From contig CABUFC010000007.1 in assembly GCA_902490735.1 (NCBI GenBank), positions 1 to 64,000 on the forward strand: 64,000 nt of DNA, in the 5' to 3' direction. The stretch comes from an uncultured Oscillospiraceae bacterium. GTDB lineage: Bacteria > Bacillota > Clostridia > Oscillospirales > Acutalibacteraceae. Each line of letters opens with the position of its first letter. Position 1 is the stretch's first letter. Position numbers and translations under genes: made by a program. The notes under the pieces are model-generated. The model was not told the origin of the DNA. It saw only the letters and a list, made by a program, of their open reading frames with translations, and searched no databases. This document shows, piece after piece, positions 43,069 to 51,646 of this stretch.

Positions 43069-44082
43069 TTATCTTACAAAAATAACCAACAAACAGCCTA
43101 TAAAACTAAAAATAAATGCTACAAAAGAAAATACAAAAACTATTTTTTCTTCGCTCCAACCACTCATCTCAAAATGATGATGTATAGGAGTCATTTTAAA
43201 TACTCTTTTTTTAGTGCGTTTATAATGTGACACCTGAATAATTACAGAAAGCGCCTCAAGCAAATAAACCATACCTATAAGCAATAATATTGCCGGGCAA
43301 CCGATGGCAAAGGAAAGACCACAAACTGCGCCTCCTAAAAACAGCGAGCCGGTATCGCCCATAAAAATTTTTGCCGGGTGGCCATTCCAAATTAAAAATC
43401 CTATAAGGGCGCCTGTTAAAGCAGATGCAAAAATATTTGCGCCTAAAAAACCTAAAACGCCGGCTAAAAGCATAAACGCACAAGATACGACTATAGTTAC
43501 CGAGGAAGCAAGGCCGTCTATACCATCGGTTAAATTTACGGCATTTGTAAATCCGTAAATAAACATAAGTGCTACAGGCCAGAATAAAAGTCCGGCGCCG
43601 CTGTTTATTTTAATATAACCGATTAACGGGATATATGTGGTATCCATTCCCGCAAGTCCAAGAGAAGATAAAAATGCCGCAGATACTAAAAGCTGTAAAA
43701 AGGTTTTTTGACGTGCCGTAAGACCTAAATTACGCTTTTTTACCACCTTAATATAATCGTCAATAAACCCAATTAAGCCCATCGACATCGCAAGCCCGAC
43801 TGCTGCAATCCACTGAACGGTTTTTAATGGATGCTCTGAAAACACAGGTTTTGCAATTATGGGAGATAAAGTAACGGTAATTATAATTCCTATAAGTGTA
43901 CCTAAAATTATTAAAACGCCACCCATTGTTGGGGTGCCTTCTTTAGAAGCATGCCACTTTGGACCGTCTTCCCTGATAGTTTGCCCGAATTTTAATTTTT
44001 TTAAAAAGGGTACAACCGGAAAACCAAAAGATAAAGAAACGATAAAGCCTATCGCCGCTGCAACAATTGCAGAATAATTCAT
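43069..44082 (-). CDS. mraY: phospho-MurNAc-pentapeptide transferase MraY
   Basis: Makes lipid I at the membrane, 337 aa, about ten helices. Signature stretches: DGPKWHASKEGTPTMGGVLI, FIDDYIKVVKKRNLGLTARQK, NAVNLTDGIDGLASSV, GNIFMGDTGS-like HPAKIFMGDTGSLFLGG and TPIHHHFEMSGWSEEKIV. It follows murE directly; the murF that often separates these genes is absent. Confidence 0.96.
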   Translation of the reverse strand: MNYSAIVAAAIGFIVSLSFGFPVVPFLKKLKFGQTIREDGPKWHASKEGTPTMGGVLIILGTLIGIIITVTLSPIIAKPVFSEHPLKTVQWIAAVGLAMSMGLIGFIDDYIKVVKKRNLGLTARQKTFLQLLVSAAFLSSLGLAGMDTTYIPLIGYIKINSGAGLLFWPVALMFIYGFTNAVNLTDGIDGLASSVTIVVSCAFMLLAGVLGFLGANIFASALTGALIGFLIWNGHPAKIFMGDTGSLFLGGAVCGLSFAIGCPAILLLIGMVYLLEALSVIIQVSHYKRTKKRVFKMTPIHHHFEMSGWSEEKIVFVFSFVAFIFSFIGCLLVIFVR

Positions 44083-44102
44083 ATTAACGCCCCTTTTATT
44101 TC

Positions 44103-45524
44103 CTATGATTTTTGACTTAAAATATCGCGAATAATCTCTCGTTCATCCAGATGAATAGTGCCGTAATCGAGTATTTGATATGTCTCGTGGCCTTTTCCTG
44201 CTAAAACAATTATATCGCCCGGTTGCGCGTTGTCTATGGCAAATTTTATTGCATCCGCTCGGTTTACTATAATTTTATACGGAACTGCAATATGCTTCAT
44301 ACCGGAAACTATTTCTTTAATAATGGAAAGCGGATCTTCACTTCTTGGATTATCGCTTGTCACTATAACAAAATCTGCATTGTGTCCGGCGATTTCGCCC
44401 ATGATAGAGCGTTTGGATTTATCTCTGTCACCGCCACAGCCAAACAATACCACCAGTCTGTTTTTGGGACAATCCTTAAAGGTATTTAAAATATTTAACA
44501 GACCATCCGGCGTATGGGCGTAGTCTATAACAATTGTAAAATCGGTGTTTGTATGCACAATTTCGGCTCTGCCTTTAACGCCTTTAACTGTTTTTATGGC
44601 ACTTGAAACATCGTCAATACTAAATCCAAGTTGTATAAGCGTAACAGCGGCCGCCAAAGAATTATAAACCGTAAATTTACCCGGAATTGCCATTTTAATT
44701 CGATTAATAGAATTTTCTGAAACCAGTTCATAATCAACGCCGTCCGGCTTATAATTTATACTTTTAGCAGTATAATCGGCATCGTTAGCGACTGTTGAGT
44801 AGGTTATCTTTTTACAACCAATATTATTATAAAACTGTTCAAAATACTTGTCATCATAATTAAGAACAGCAATTTTAGTGGCATTAAAAAGTTTTAATTT
44901 TGCCGCCAAATAATTATCCATAGTTTTATGGTAATCTAAATGGTCCTGAGTTAAATTTGTAAACACGCCGACATCAAAAGTAATTCCTTCTACCCTTCCC
45001 TGATCAAGCGCATGGGAAGAGACTTCCATTACGGCATACTCGCAATTAGAATCAACCATTTTTTTAAACAATTCGTTTATTTCATAAATTGAAGGAGTTG
45101 TATTATTTGAAGGAAATTCTTCATCCCCGACCATATGGCTTATAGTGCCGATAAGTCCGGCTTTATGCCCCAATTTTTCAAGCACGGATTTAATAATATG
45201 GGCAGTCGAAGTTTTGCCGTTTGTACCGGTAACACCAATTATTTTCAGTTTTTTTGCTGGGTTTCCAAAATATTCGGCAGACATTTTTGCGTAGGCTTTT
45301 TTTGTGTCCTCTACAATCAACTGGTTATAAAGACCCAAATCGCGCTCGCAAATAATCACCGACGCGCCGTTATCGTTTGCTTGTTTAGCAAATTTATGGC
45401 CGTCAACGCAGCTGCCGTTTATACAAACAAAAGCATAACCCGGTTGTACCTTTCGTGAATCATTGGTAAAGCCTGTAATTTCTATGCTTTTTGAACAATC
45501 TTTGAGAATTTCGCTTAAAAACAT
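44103..45524 (-). CDS. murE: UDP-MurNAc-tripeptide synthetase MurE (DAP-adding)
   Basis: Cytosolic Mur ligase adding the third stem-peptide residue, 473 aa. ATP loop GVTGTNGKTSTAHII, EVSSHALDQGRV, FTNLTQDHLDYH and GCGGDRDKSKRSIMGEIA are present. The substrate motif is DNPRSEDP, the DNPR form tied to meso-diaminopimelate, in line with ddh at 36476. It starts 18 bases after the PBP gene. Confidence 0.95.
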   Translation of the reverse strand: MFLSEILKDCSKSIEITGFTNDSRKVQPGYAFVCINGSCVDGHKFAKQANDNGASVIICERDLGLYNQLIVEDTKKAYAKMSAEYFGNPAKKLKIIGVTGTNGKTSTAHIIKSVLEKLGHKAGLIGTISHMVGDEEFPSNNTTPSIYEINELFKKMVDSNCEYAVMEVSSHALDQGRVEGITFDVGVFTNLTQDHLDYHKTMDNYLAAKLKLFNATKIAVLNYDDKYFEQFYNNIGCKKITYSTVANDADYTAKSINYKPDGVDYELVSENSINRIKMAIPGKFTVYNSLAAAVTLIQLGFSIDDVSSAIKTVKGVKGRAEIVHTNTDFTIVIDYAHTPDGLLNILNTFKDCPKNRLVVLFGCGGDRDKSKRSIMGEIAGHNADFVIVTSDNPRSEDPLSIIKEIVSGMKHIAVPYKIIVNRADAIKFAIDNAQPGDIIVLAGKGHETYQILDYGTIHLDEREIIRDILSQKS

Positions 45525-45542
45525 TATGCTATCCTTTCACAA

Positions 45543-47807
45543 CTAATCGACAATACTCATATCTCCGGTTTCGGAGCTTCTAAAAAACACCTCTATAACC
45601 GAGCCTTTTTCAATCTCCTTGCCGGCTTCTATGCTTTGCGAGTAAGAGACAACCGCACTGCTTTGAATAGTATTGCCCTTAAATGATACATTAAATCCTG
45701 CATTTGTAGCAGTGGTATTAACCGCGGAGATGCTCATGCCTACCAAATTAGGAACGACGGCCGTGTTGCTTTCGTTGGTTTCTTCGGTATAAAGAATTAC
45801 TATGCCGTTTTTATAAATCGACTGAGTAGATGCAGGCAGTTGTTTAATAACCGTATCGCCAGACCCAATTACGCGATATTTTAGTTCGGCAGTTGTAAGT
45901 TTGTTTTTCGCTTCATTTACGCTTAAATCAGTAACATTTGGCACGGGGATCGCGTGGGTAGCTTTTTCTTTCTCTTTATACTGCGGCTCATAACCTAAAT
46001 ATGGAAGAACCTCAGATAAAATCTGTCCGCCGACAGGGGCCGCTATCATGCCACCGTAATAATTGCCTCCGTGAGGCTCATCGAGAATAATTAACACAGC
46101 AATTTCAGGATTGTCTATAGGTGCAAATCCCGCAAATGACGCAATATAAAGACCGCTTTTGCCGCTTAAAAGCATTTCGGCAACCTTTTGAGATGTTCCG
46201 GTTTTGCCTCCTATTCTGTAACCTGCAACATATGCATTCTTTCCGCCGCCACCGTCAACAACGCCTTCAAGCAGTGAACAAACCGTACTTGAAGTCGATT
46301 TTGAAATTACCTGGCGAACAACCGTTGTTTCAAAATTTTTAACAACATTGCCGTCATGGTCGATAATTTTTTTAACAACATGCGGCGTTACTAATTTTCC
46401 GCCGTTTACAGCCGCTGAAAGAGCTGTAATTAACTGAATAGGTGTAACCTTAAATGTTTGCCCGAAAGAGCTTGAAGCAAGTTCCGTAGGGCCCATGTTT
46501 TTTTCTTTATGAAATTGTGATGTGGCTTCACCGGGTAAATCAATACCGGTTTTTTGCGATAATCCAAAAGCATTAAAGTACTTTGAAAATGTGCTGACTC
46601 CTATTGTTTGGCCAAGTGAAATAAAAAACGGGTTGCAGGAATTTGCAGTTGCAAGCGCCAGATTTTGTGTGCCGTGGCCGCTTTTTTTGTGACACGAATA
46701 CTTTTGCCCTGCAACATAAATATTTCCCGTACAAGTAAAGGTATGGTCTAGACTTGTAAGACCCTCTTCAAGGCCGATACTTGCTGTAATTGTTTTAAAC
46801 ACAGAACCGGGTTCATACGGATCCGAAATAATTTTGTTTCTCCACTGGCGGTTTCTAAGCTCCGATAGTTTTGCGGTACGTTCATCACCCGTAAGCGCAT
46901 CTACAATCGCCTGGTCTTCTTCCGATAATGCAAACGGATCGTTGGGATTAAAATCGCCTTTTGTTGCCATTGATAGAATATCGCCGCTGTTAACATTCAT
47001 AACAATAGCCGCTCCGCGCTCGGAGACCTTATTATTTACAACAGCCATAGAAAGATATTTTTCGGTTACATACTGAATATACGAATCAATAGTGGATACA
47101 AGGGAATTACCGGCTTTTGCGTCAACCTTTTTTTCGTAAGTAAATGGCATTTCCGTGCCTTTTGCATTTTTGGCCGCAACAATTCTTCCCGGAGTACCGG
47201 TAAGCTCTTCATCATACTGAAGCTCCAGTCCCCCAAGGCCCTGATTATCATCTCCAACAAAACCTAAAACGGTAGAAGCCAGCGAATCGTTAGAATAATA
47301 TCTTTTTGTCGCTTCGTCAAGTCCTATATAAGATGACATTCCAAGTGCAGAATTGTCTTTAATAAAAGCACGGACCTTATCTGCAACATCCTTTTGAATT
47401 TTTTTCTTTATAGCAACGTAATACTGGGAGGTTTTTTCTAAAGAACTTGATACTTTTTCTTTTTCGAGCTCGAGTATTTCAGAAAGATTGTTAATAATTG
47501 CGTTTTTAACGTTAGTGCGCTTGGTCTCATCTTTTATTGAAGCTATTTCATTTGGGGTGACAAATACCGTCCATACAGGCGCACTTGTGGCAAGAACGTT
47601 CATTTTACAGTCGTATATATTTCCGCGCTCGGCAGTTATTCTCGCGTCATAAAGCTGCTGCTCGGTGGCTAACTTTTGATATTTTTCCCCGTCAATAATC
47701 ATTACTTTTACAAGACTGTATCCTGCCGAACCAACGGTTAATATAACCATTGCCAGCAAAAAGCCTAACATTCTATGAAGCATCTGTTTTGAGGGATACT
47801 TATTCAA
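45543..47807 (-). CDS. ftsI: class B PBP with PASTA domains (FtsI/SpoVD type)
   Basis: Septal transpeptidase partner of FtsW, 754 aa. One N-terminal helix (12-35), dimerisation domain, then SVFK at 335-338, SCN at 390-392 and GKTGTSQK near 545, all canonical unlike the PBP at 9076. Two C-terminal PASTA domains follow (IPVPNVTDLSVNEAKNKL and VVPNLVGMSISAVNTTATNAGF). The start is TTG at 47807 with a weak GGTG site. Bacillus has both PbpB and SpoVD at this place; which one this is cannot be told. Confidence 0.93.
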   Translation of the reverse strand: MNKYPSKQMLHRMLGFLLAMVILTVGSAGYSLVKVMIIDGEKYQKLATEQQLYDARITAERGNIYDCKMNVLATSAPVWTVFVTPNEIASIKDETKRTNVKNAIINNLSEILELEKEKVSSSLEKTSQYYVAIKKKIQKDVADKVRAFIKDNSALGMSSYIGLDEATKRYYSNDSLASTVLGFVGDDNQGLGGLELQYDEELTGTPGRIVAAKNAKGTEMPFTYEKKVDAKAGNSLVSTIDSYIQYVTEKYLSMAVVNNKVSERGAAIVMNVNSGDILSMATKGDFNPNDPFALSEEDQAIVDALTGDERTAKLSELRNRQWRNKIISDPYEPGSVFKTITASIGLEEGLTSLDHTFTCTGNIYVAGQKYSCHKKSGHGTQNLALATANSCNPFFISLGQTIGVSTFSKYFNAFGLSQKTGIDLPGEATSQFHKEKNMGPTELASSSFGQTFKVTPIQLITALSAAVNGGKLVTPHVVKKIIDHDGNVVKNFETTVVRQVISKSTSSTVCSLLEGVVDGGGGKNAYVAGYRIGGKTGTSQKVAEMLLSGKSGLYIASFAGFAPIDNPEIAVLIILDEPHGGNYYGGMIAAPVGGQILSEVLPYLGYEPQYKEKEKATHAIPVPNVTDLSVNEAKNKLTTAELKYRVIGSGDTVIKQLPASTQSIYKNGIVILYTEETNESNTAVVPNLVGMSISAVNTTATNAGFNVSFKGNTIQSSAVVSYSQSIEAGKEIEKGSVIEVFFRSSETGDMSIVD

Positions 47808-47845
47808 AATTGCACCAACCCGATATGTTCTAAATTATGCCATGA

Positions 47846-47874
47846 ATGCGAGAGTTGATTTTCAACCCTCGCAT
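47846..47874 (-). promoter_or_regulatory. stable hairpin between ftsL and ftsI
   Basis: On minus-strand RNA a 13-pair stem (ATGCGAGGGTTGA / TCAACTCTCGCAT, one G-U) with an AAA loop sits 38 bases before the ftsI start. No U-tract follows. It may act in RNA processing or partial attenuation. Confidence 0.5.
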
Positions 47875-47898
47875 AAAAATATGTATGAATAAAATATA

Positions 47899-48351
47899 CT
47901 AATTATTCTCGGCAAACTGCACGCCGTCTTGTGTGATTGCTTTATTTGTGTTATTCGATTTTATATATATCACCTGGTTTTTATCCATCTTACGCATACC
48001 AAGCATATATGCTTCCTCTTCTAAATTTGTATATGACAATTTATTTCCGATTATAACGTTTAAGCGTGTTTGTTCGCTATCCATTTCGGAAATCTGCTTA
48101 TTGATTTTGTCAATTTTTGCACGTGTTTCTGTAATTTTGGAGCGCAAAAATAAATTTCCGCAAAGCATTCCTAAAATAAAAACGGTTAAAAGCACTATTG
48201 TTCCTTTGCCGGCCAGTGCTCTAGCTTTGTGTTTTTTGCGCGAATTTTTACGCTTTCTTTCCGGCATAGGAATAACGTCCGCCTTTGGTTTTTCGGCAAA
48301 CATCTCAAAATTATACGCTAGACTTGTGTCGTAGTATTTTAAATTATTCAC
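47899..48351 (-). CDS. ftsL: FtsL-like cell division protein
   Basis: A 150-aa bitopic protein: basic cytosolic stretch (PERKRKNSRKKHKARALAGK), one membrane helix (GTIVLLTVFILGMLCGNLFL, about 51-70), then a coiled coil (SKITETRAKIDKINKQISEMDSEQTRLNVII) and LEEEAYMLGMRKMDKNQVIYI. This layout and its place between rsmH and ftsI identify FtsL. Sequence alone is weakly conserved. Confidence 0.85.
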   Translation of the reverse strand: MNNLKYYDTSLAYNFEMFAEKPKADVIPMPERKRKNSRKKHKARALAGKGTIVLLTVFILGMLCGNLFLRSKITETRAKIDKINKQISEMDSEQTRLNVIIGNKLSYTNLEEEAYMLGMRKMDKNQVIYIKSNNTNKAITQDGVQFAENN

Positions 48352-48356
48352 TATGC

Positions 48357-49277
48357 TTACTCCTTTATCTTTTCGAGTATCCTTAATTTTGCACTTCTGC
48401 TTCTTGGATTTAACTTTAGTTCTTCATCTCTTGCTGTAATTGGTTTTTTGTTTATAAGTTTTGCCCGCGGAGTTTTTCCGCATACACATACCGGAAAATC
48501 TTTTGGGCAGGTGCAGCCAACGGAGAATGATGCAAAAGCCTGCTTTATTATGCGATCTTCAAGCGAATGGAAAGAAATAATCGCCAGTCTGCCGCCAACA
48601 TTAAGCCTGTTAAAAGCCCTGTCTATAACATCTTGCAAAACATTTAGTTCATCGTTTACCGCAATGCGCAACGCCTGGAAGGTTTTTCGTGCCGGATGCC
48701 CGTCCCTTTTTGCCTTAAATGGAACCGCATCGGATATTACATAAGATAATTCGAGTGTGGAATGTATAGGCCGGTTTTGTACAATTGCGCGTGCAATGCG
48801 CCGACTGAACTTATCTTCACCGTATTTAAAAATTATATTGGCAAGCTCTTCTTCGCTTAAATTATTTACAAGGTCGTCCGCAGAAATCCCCTCTTTGCTC
48901 ATTCGCATGTCAAGCGGGGCGTCCTCGTGATATGAAAACCCGCGATTTGCATTATCAAGTTGATAGGACGATACACCTATATCTAAAAGCATACCGTCAA
49001 TTTTTTGGATGCCGTATTGAGAAAGCACTTTTTCAAAGTCCTTAAAGTTGGCGCGGTAGATGGCCGCACGATAATCTTTAAGTCTTAAAGCAGCGACTTT
49101 TATAGCGTCGGGGTCTTGGTCAATTCCAATTAAAAGACCTTTGTTTGATAGCTTTTTGGCTATTTCAACAGAATGCCCTGCTCCGCCTACGGTACCGTCA
49201 ACATATATTCCGTCCGGCTTAACATTAAGTCCGGATATGGTTTCATTTAATAGGACCGGTTTATGTAAAAACTCCAT
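48357..49277 (-). CDS. rsmH: 16S rRNA m4C1402 methyltransferase RsmH
   Basis: SAM-dependent methylation of 16S C1402, 306 aa. Motifs: HKPVLLNETISGLNVKPDGIYVDGTVGGAGHS, IGIDQDPDAI, DGMLLDIGVSSYQLDNANRGFSY, RRIARAIV and FQALRIAVNDEL, ending LNPRSRSAKLRI. It follows mraZ by 8 bases, the normal dcw start. Confidence 0.96.
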   Translation of the reverse strand: MEFLHKPVLLNETISGLNVKPDGIYVDGTVGGAGHSVEIAKKLSNKGLLIGIDQDPDAIKVAALRLKDYRAAIYRANFKDFEKVLSQYGIQKIDGMLLDIGVSSYQLDNANRGFSYHEDAPLDMRMSKEGISADDLVNNLSEEELANIIFKYGEDKFSRRIARAIVQNRPIHSTLELSYVISDAVPFKAKRDGHPARKTFQALRIAVNDELNVLQDVIDRAFNRLNVGGRLAIISFHSLEDRIIKQAFASFSVGCTCPKDFPVCVCGKTPRAKLINKKPITARDEELKLNPRSRSAKLRILEKIKE

Positions 49278-49285
49278 AACTAAAT

Positions 49286-49711
49286 TTAAAAATTAAGTTC
49301 CTGCATAATTTCGGCAATATCTTCCGGCGAATACTCTTCGCTTTCATGCCGCCATGCATCTGAATTCCATATTTCTAAATACGTTGACATGCCAAGTATG
49401 TAAGCCTCACCTTCAAGCTCGGCATAATCTCTTAAATTTTGAGGGATAAGAACACGACCTTGGGCGTCGCACTCAAGTTTAGTGGAGCCTGCGTATAAAA
49501 ATCTTTTGACGGCGCTTGATTTTGTATTTGGAAGTTGTCTTATACGCTCGTCAAGTTTTTCCCATTCGGCCAAAGAATAAACACAAAGACAACGTTTGCC
49601 GTCAATTCCGCGGCAAATCATAAAACTGTCACCCAGTTCATCCCTAAGTTTAGAAGGAATAAACACTCTGCCTTTTTTATCTATACTATGCTGATATTCG
49701 CCGTAGAGCAT
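49286..49711 (-). CDS. mraZ: transcriptional regulator MraZ
   Basis: Ring-forming DNA-binding protein with two AbrB-like repeats, represses its own dcw operon. The 141-aa protein has FIPSKLRDELGD in the first repeat and LECDAQGRVLIPQNLRDYAELEGEAYILGMSTYLEIWNSDAW in the second. GAGGAGGGAAG precedes the ATG. Two pairs of AAAGTG-type boxes lie in its own leader (49724-49774). Confidence 0.95.
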   Translation of the reverse strand: MLYGEYQHSIDKKGRVFIPSKLRDELGDSFMICRGIDGKRCLCVYSLAEWEKLDERIRQLPNTKSSAVKRFLYAGSTKLECDAQGRVLIPQNLRDYAELEGEAYILGMSTYLEIWNSDAWRHESEEYSPEDIAEIMQELNF

Positions 49712-49723
49712 TAACTTCCCTCC

Positions 49724-49774
49724 TCACCACTTTAAAACACTTTAATGGAAATATACTCCACATTCCACCACTTT
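49724..49774 (-). promoter_or_regulatory. MraZ-type operator: two tandem box pairs
   Basis: On the minus strand two pairs of 10-base repeats: AAAGTGGTGG-AATGTGGAGT (49774-49755) and AAAGTGTTTT-AAAGTGGTGA (49743-49724). This fits the AAAGTGKNNN repeats known for MraZ in Mollicutes. The pairs are 31 bases apart, about three helical turns, and start just after the -10 box. Confidence 0.7.
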
Positions 49775-49780
49775 TCTTAC

Positions 49781-49809
49781 ATTATAATAGATTATGAACA
49801 AATATGCAA
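49781..49809 (-). promoter_or_regulatory. sigma-A promoter of the dcw cluster
   Basis: Minus strand: -35 TTGCAT (49804-49809), 17-base spacer, perfect -10 TATAAT (49781-49786), 70 bases before the mraZ ATG. Confidence 0.8.
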
Positions 49810-49841
49810 GTGTTTTTTTAAAAAATTTAAAAAATAAAAAA

Positions 49842-49863
49842 TCCGCCGCTAAAAAGCGACGGA
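49842..49863 (-). terminator. second terminator after rplA
   Basis: Stem TCCGTCGCT / AGCGGCGGA on minus (one U-G pair), then T6. Backs up the hairpin at 49874 and lies just upstream of the mraZ promoter. Confidence 0.8.
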
Positions 49864-49873
49864 CAAAAAAACT

Positions 49874-49892
49874 GGACGGCTTTTGGCCGTCC
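49874..49892 (-). terminator. first terminator after rplA
   Basis: Perfect 7-base stem GGACGGC / GCCGTCC on minus, loop CAAAA, then AG and T7; starts 6 bases after the rplA stop. Confidence 0.85.
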
Positions 49893-49898
49893 AAATGT

Positions 49899-50591
49899 TT
49901 ATGCGTATTTTGCTACATTTAATTTAATGCCGGGGCCCATAGTTGTTGCTACAACACAGGATTTTACGTATTGTCCCTTAGTAGCGGCGGGCTTGGCTTT
50001 AACAATAGCGCTCATTAATGCTTCAAAGTTTTCTTTTAATTTTTCTTCACCAAAGGAAACCTTACCGATAGAGCAGTGAATAATATTGCTTTTATCAAGC
50101 TTGTATTCAATCTTACCGGCCTTAGCTTCGGTTACAGCCTTTGCAACATCGGGTGTAACGGTGCCGGCTTTGGGTGTAGGCATAAGTCCGCGAGGACCTA
50201 AAATTTTACCGAGACGTCCTACAAGACCCATCATATCGGGAGTTGTAATAATTAAATCGTAATCGAGCCAATTCTCTTTTTGGATTTTTTCGATCATCTC
50301 TTCTGCACCAACAAAATCACTTCCGGCAGCTTCGGCTGCTTTTGCCGCATCGCCTTTAGCAATTACGAGTGTTCTAACGGTTTTACCTGTTCCGTGAGGA
50401 AGTACTACCGCACCTCTCACCTGTTGATCGGCGTGGCGAGAATCGACACCCAAACGAACGTGAAGTTCAACAGTTTCATCGAATTTGGCTGTGCCGGTTT
50501 TGATAGATAAAGCCATAGCCTCATCTAAATCATATAATTTGCCTACTTCTAAAAGTTCAGCTGCAGAGTTATATTTCTTTCCGTGTTTCAT
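49899..50591 (-). CDS. rplA: ribosomal protein L1
   Basis: Large-subunit stalk protein binding 23S rRNA helices 76-78, and translational repressor of its own operon. 230 aa, normal length: HGKKYNSAAELLEVGKLYDLDEAM, ELHVRLGVDSRHADQQVRGAVVLPHGTGK, and the signature region IITTPDMMGLVGRLGKILGPRGLMPTPKAGTVT. It follows rplK by 17 bases and ends at two tandem terminators. Confidence 0.97.
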   Translation of the reverse strand: MKHGKKYNSAAELLEVGKLYDLDEAMALSIKTGTAKFDETVELHVRLGVDSRHADQQVRGAVVLPHGTGKTVRTLVIAKGDAAKAAEAAGSDFVGAEEMIEKIQKENWLDYDLIITTPDMMGLVGRLGKILGPRGLMPTPKAGTVTPDVAKAVTEAKAGKIEYKLDKSNIIHCSIGKVSFGEEKLKENFEALMSAIVKAKPAATKGQYVKSCVVATTMGPGIKLNVAKYA

Positions 50592-50608
50592 CTGTATTTA
50601 CCTCCCGC

Positions 50609-51034
50609 TTATTCTTCTACAGTAATGCCCATACTTCTTGCGGTACCGGCAACCATGCTCATTGCTGATTCAATGGATGCCGCGTTAAGATCGGGCATTT
50701 TCTGTTCGGCAATTTTCTTAACTTGCTCTTTTGTGAGTTTTGCAACTTTGTTTTTATTAGGAACACCGGATCCCTTTTCAATTCCTAACGCTTTTTTAAT
50801 TAAAACAGCGGCAGGCGGTGTTTTAGTAACAAAGCTGAAAGAACGGTCTGCATAAACAGTTATAACAACAGGGATAAGCAATCCATCGTCGTTTTTTGTG
50901 CGCTCGTTAAATTCTTTTGTGAACGCCACAATATTAACACCATGCTGACCAAGTGCCGGACCAACCGGCGGTGCCGGAGTTGCTTTACCGGCAGGAATTT
51001 GCAATTTGATATAGCCTGTAATTTTTTGTGCCAT
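50609..51034 (-). CDS. rplK: ribosomal protein L11
   Basis: Binds the GTPase-associated region of 23S rRNA. From MAQKITGYIKLQIPAGKATPAPPVGPALGQHGVNI it is 141 aa, the standard size, with KTPPAAVLIKKALGIEKGSGVPNK and the end AGTARSMGITVEE. A longer in-frame reading upstream would translate the leader; TTGGAGGAAA before the ATG at 51034 settles the start. Confidence 0.97.
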   Translation of the reverse strand: MAQKITGYIKLQIPAGKATPAPPVGPALGQHGVNIVAFTKEFNERTKNDDGLLIPVVITVYADRSFSFVTKTPPAAVLIKKALGIEKGSGVPNKNKVAKLTKEQVKKIAEQKMPDLNAASIESAMSMVAGTARSMGITVEE

Positions 51035-51054
51035 AATTTTTTCCTCCAATAATA

Positions 51055-51082
51055 GTGGTTTTTCGGGTATTAACCCTCCCAC
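51055..51082 (-). promoter_or_regulatory. probable L1 autoregulatory site in the rplK leader
   Basis: On minus RNA GUGG pairs with CCAC and encloses GGGU-UAAU-ACCC, with an uneven internal loop between the two stems (GA on one side, GAAAAA on the other). This imitates the L1-binding helix pair of 23S rRNA and stands 20 bases before the rplK start, where L1 feedback is expected. Confidence 0.5.
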
Positions 51083-51118
51083 ACGGCCAAAGCCGTATAA
51101 AAAGCGTGTAAACGCTAA

Positions 51119-51646
51119 TTATTCAACAAGCGTAAGCTGTGTAAGCTCGAGTTCAACAGGAGCTTCTCTGCCGAACATGGAAATAATAACTTTTACTGAA
51201 TTGTTCTCAGTATCAAGCTCGCTAACCTTACCTTCAAATCCTTCCAAAGGACCATCGATAATTTTAACCAGTGAACCAATCTGATATTGAACGGCGACTG
51301 ACTTCTTATCAACGCCTAAGTTTTCAACCTCGGCATCGGTAAGCGGCACAGGCTTTGATCCCGGGCCGACAAAACCTGTAACGCCGGTAGTATTTCTTAC
51401 AACATACCAACTATCATCCGTAACTATCATCTTGATCATAACGTAGCCAGGGAAAATCTTGCGTTCGGTTTCTTTGACAACATCGTCCTTAATTTCGGTT
51501 ACTTTTTCGGTTGGAATTTTAATATCAAGTATTAAATCGCCCATTTTACGGCTTTCTACCATCTTTTCAAGATCGGTAGCAACCTTATTTTCATAACCCG
51601 AATAGGTGTGGACAACATACCACTTTGCTTCACTTTTGTCCGGCAT
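51119..51646 (-). CDS. nusG: transcription termination/antitermination protein NusG
   Basis: RNA polymerase pausing and processivity factor, 175 aa. N-domain AKWYVVHTYSGYENKVATDLEKMV, VFPGYV-like RKIFPGYVMIKMIVTDDSWYVVRNTTGVTGFVG, and a C-terminal KOW domain QIGSLVKIIDGPLEGFEGKVSELD. The ATG overlaps the secE stop by one base. Confidence 0.96.
   Translation of the reverse strand: MPDKSEAKWYVVHTYSGYENKVATDLEKMVESRKMGDLILDIKIPTEKVTEIKDDVVKETERKIFPGYVMIKMIVTDDSWYVVRNTTGVTGFVGPGSKPVPLTDAEVENLGVDKKSVAVQYQIGSLVKIIDGPLEGFEGKVSELDTENNSVKVIISMFGREAPVELELTQLTLVE

Noticed and set aside
43304..43558. 84-codon frame inside mraY on the other strand
   Set aside because: Shadow frame of a highly conserved membrane protein; no ribosome site.
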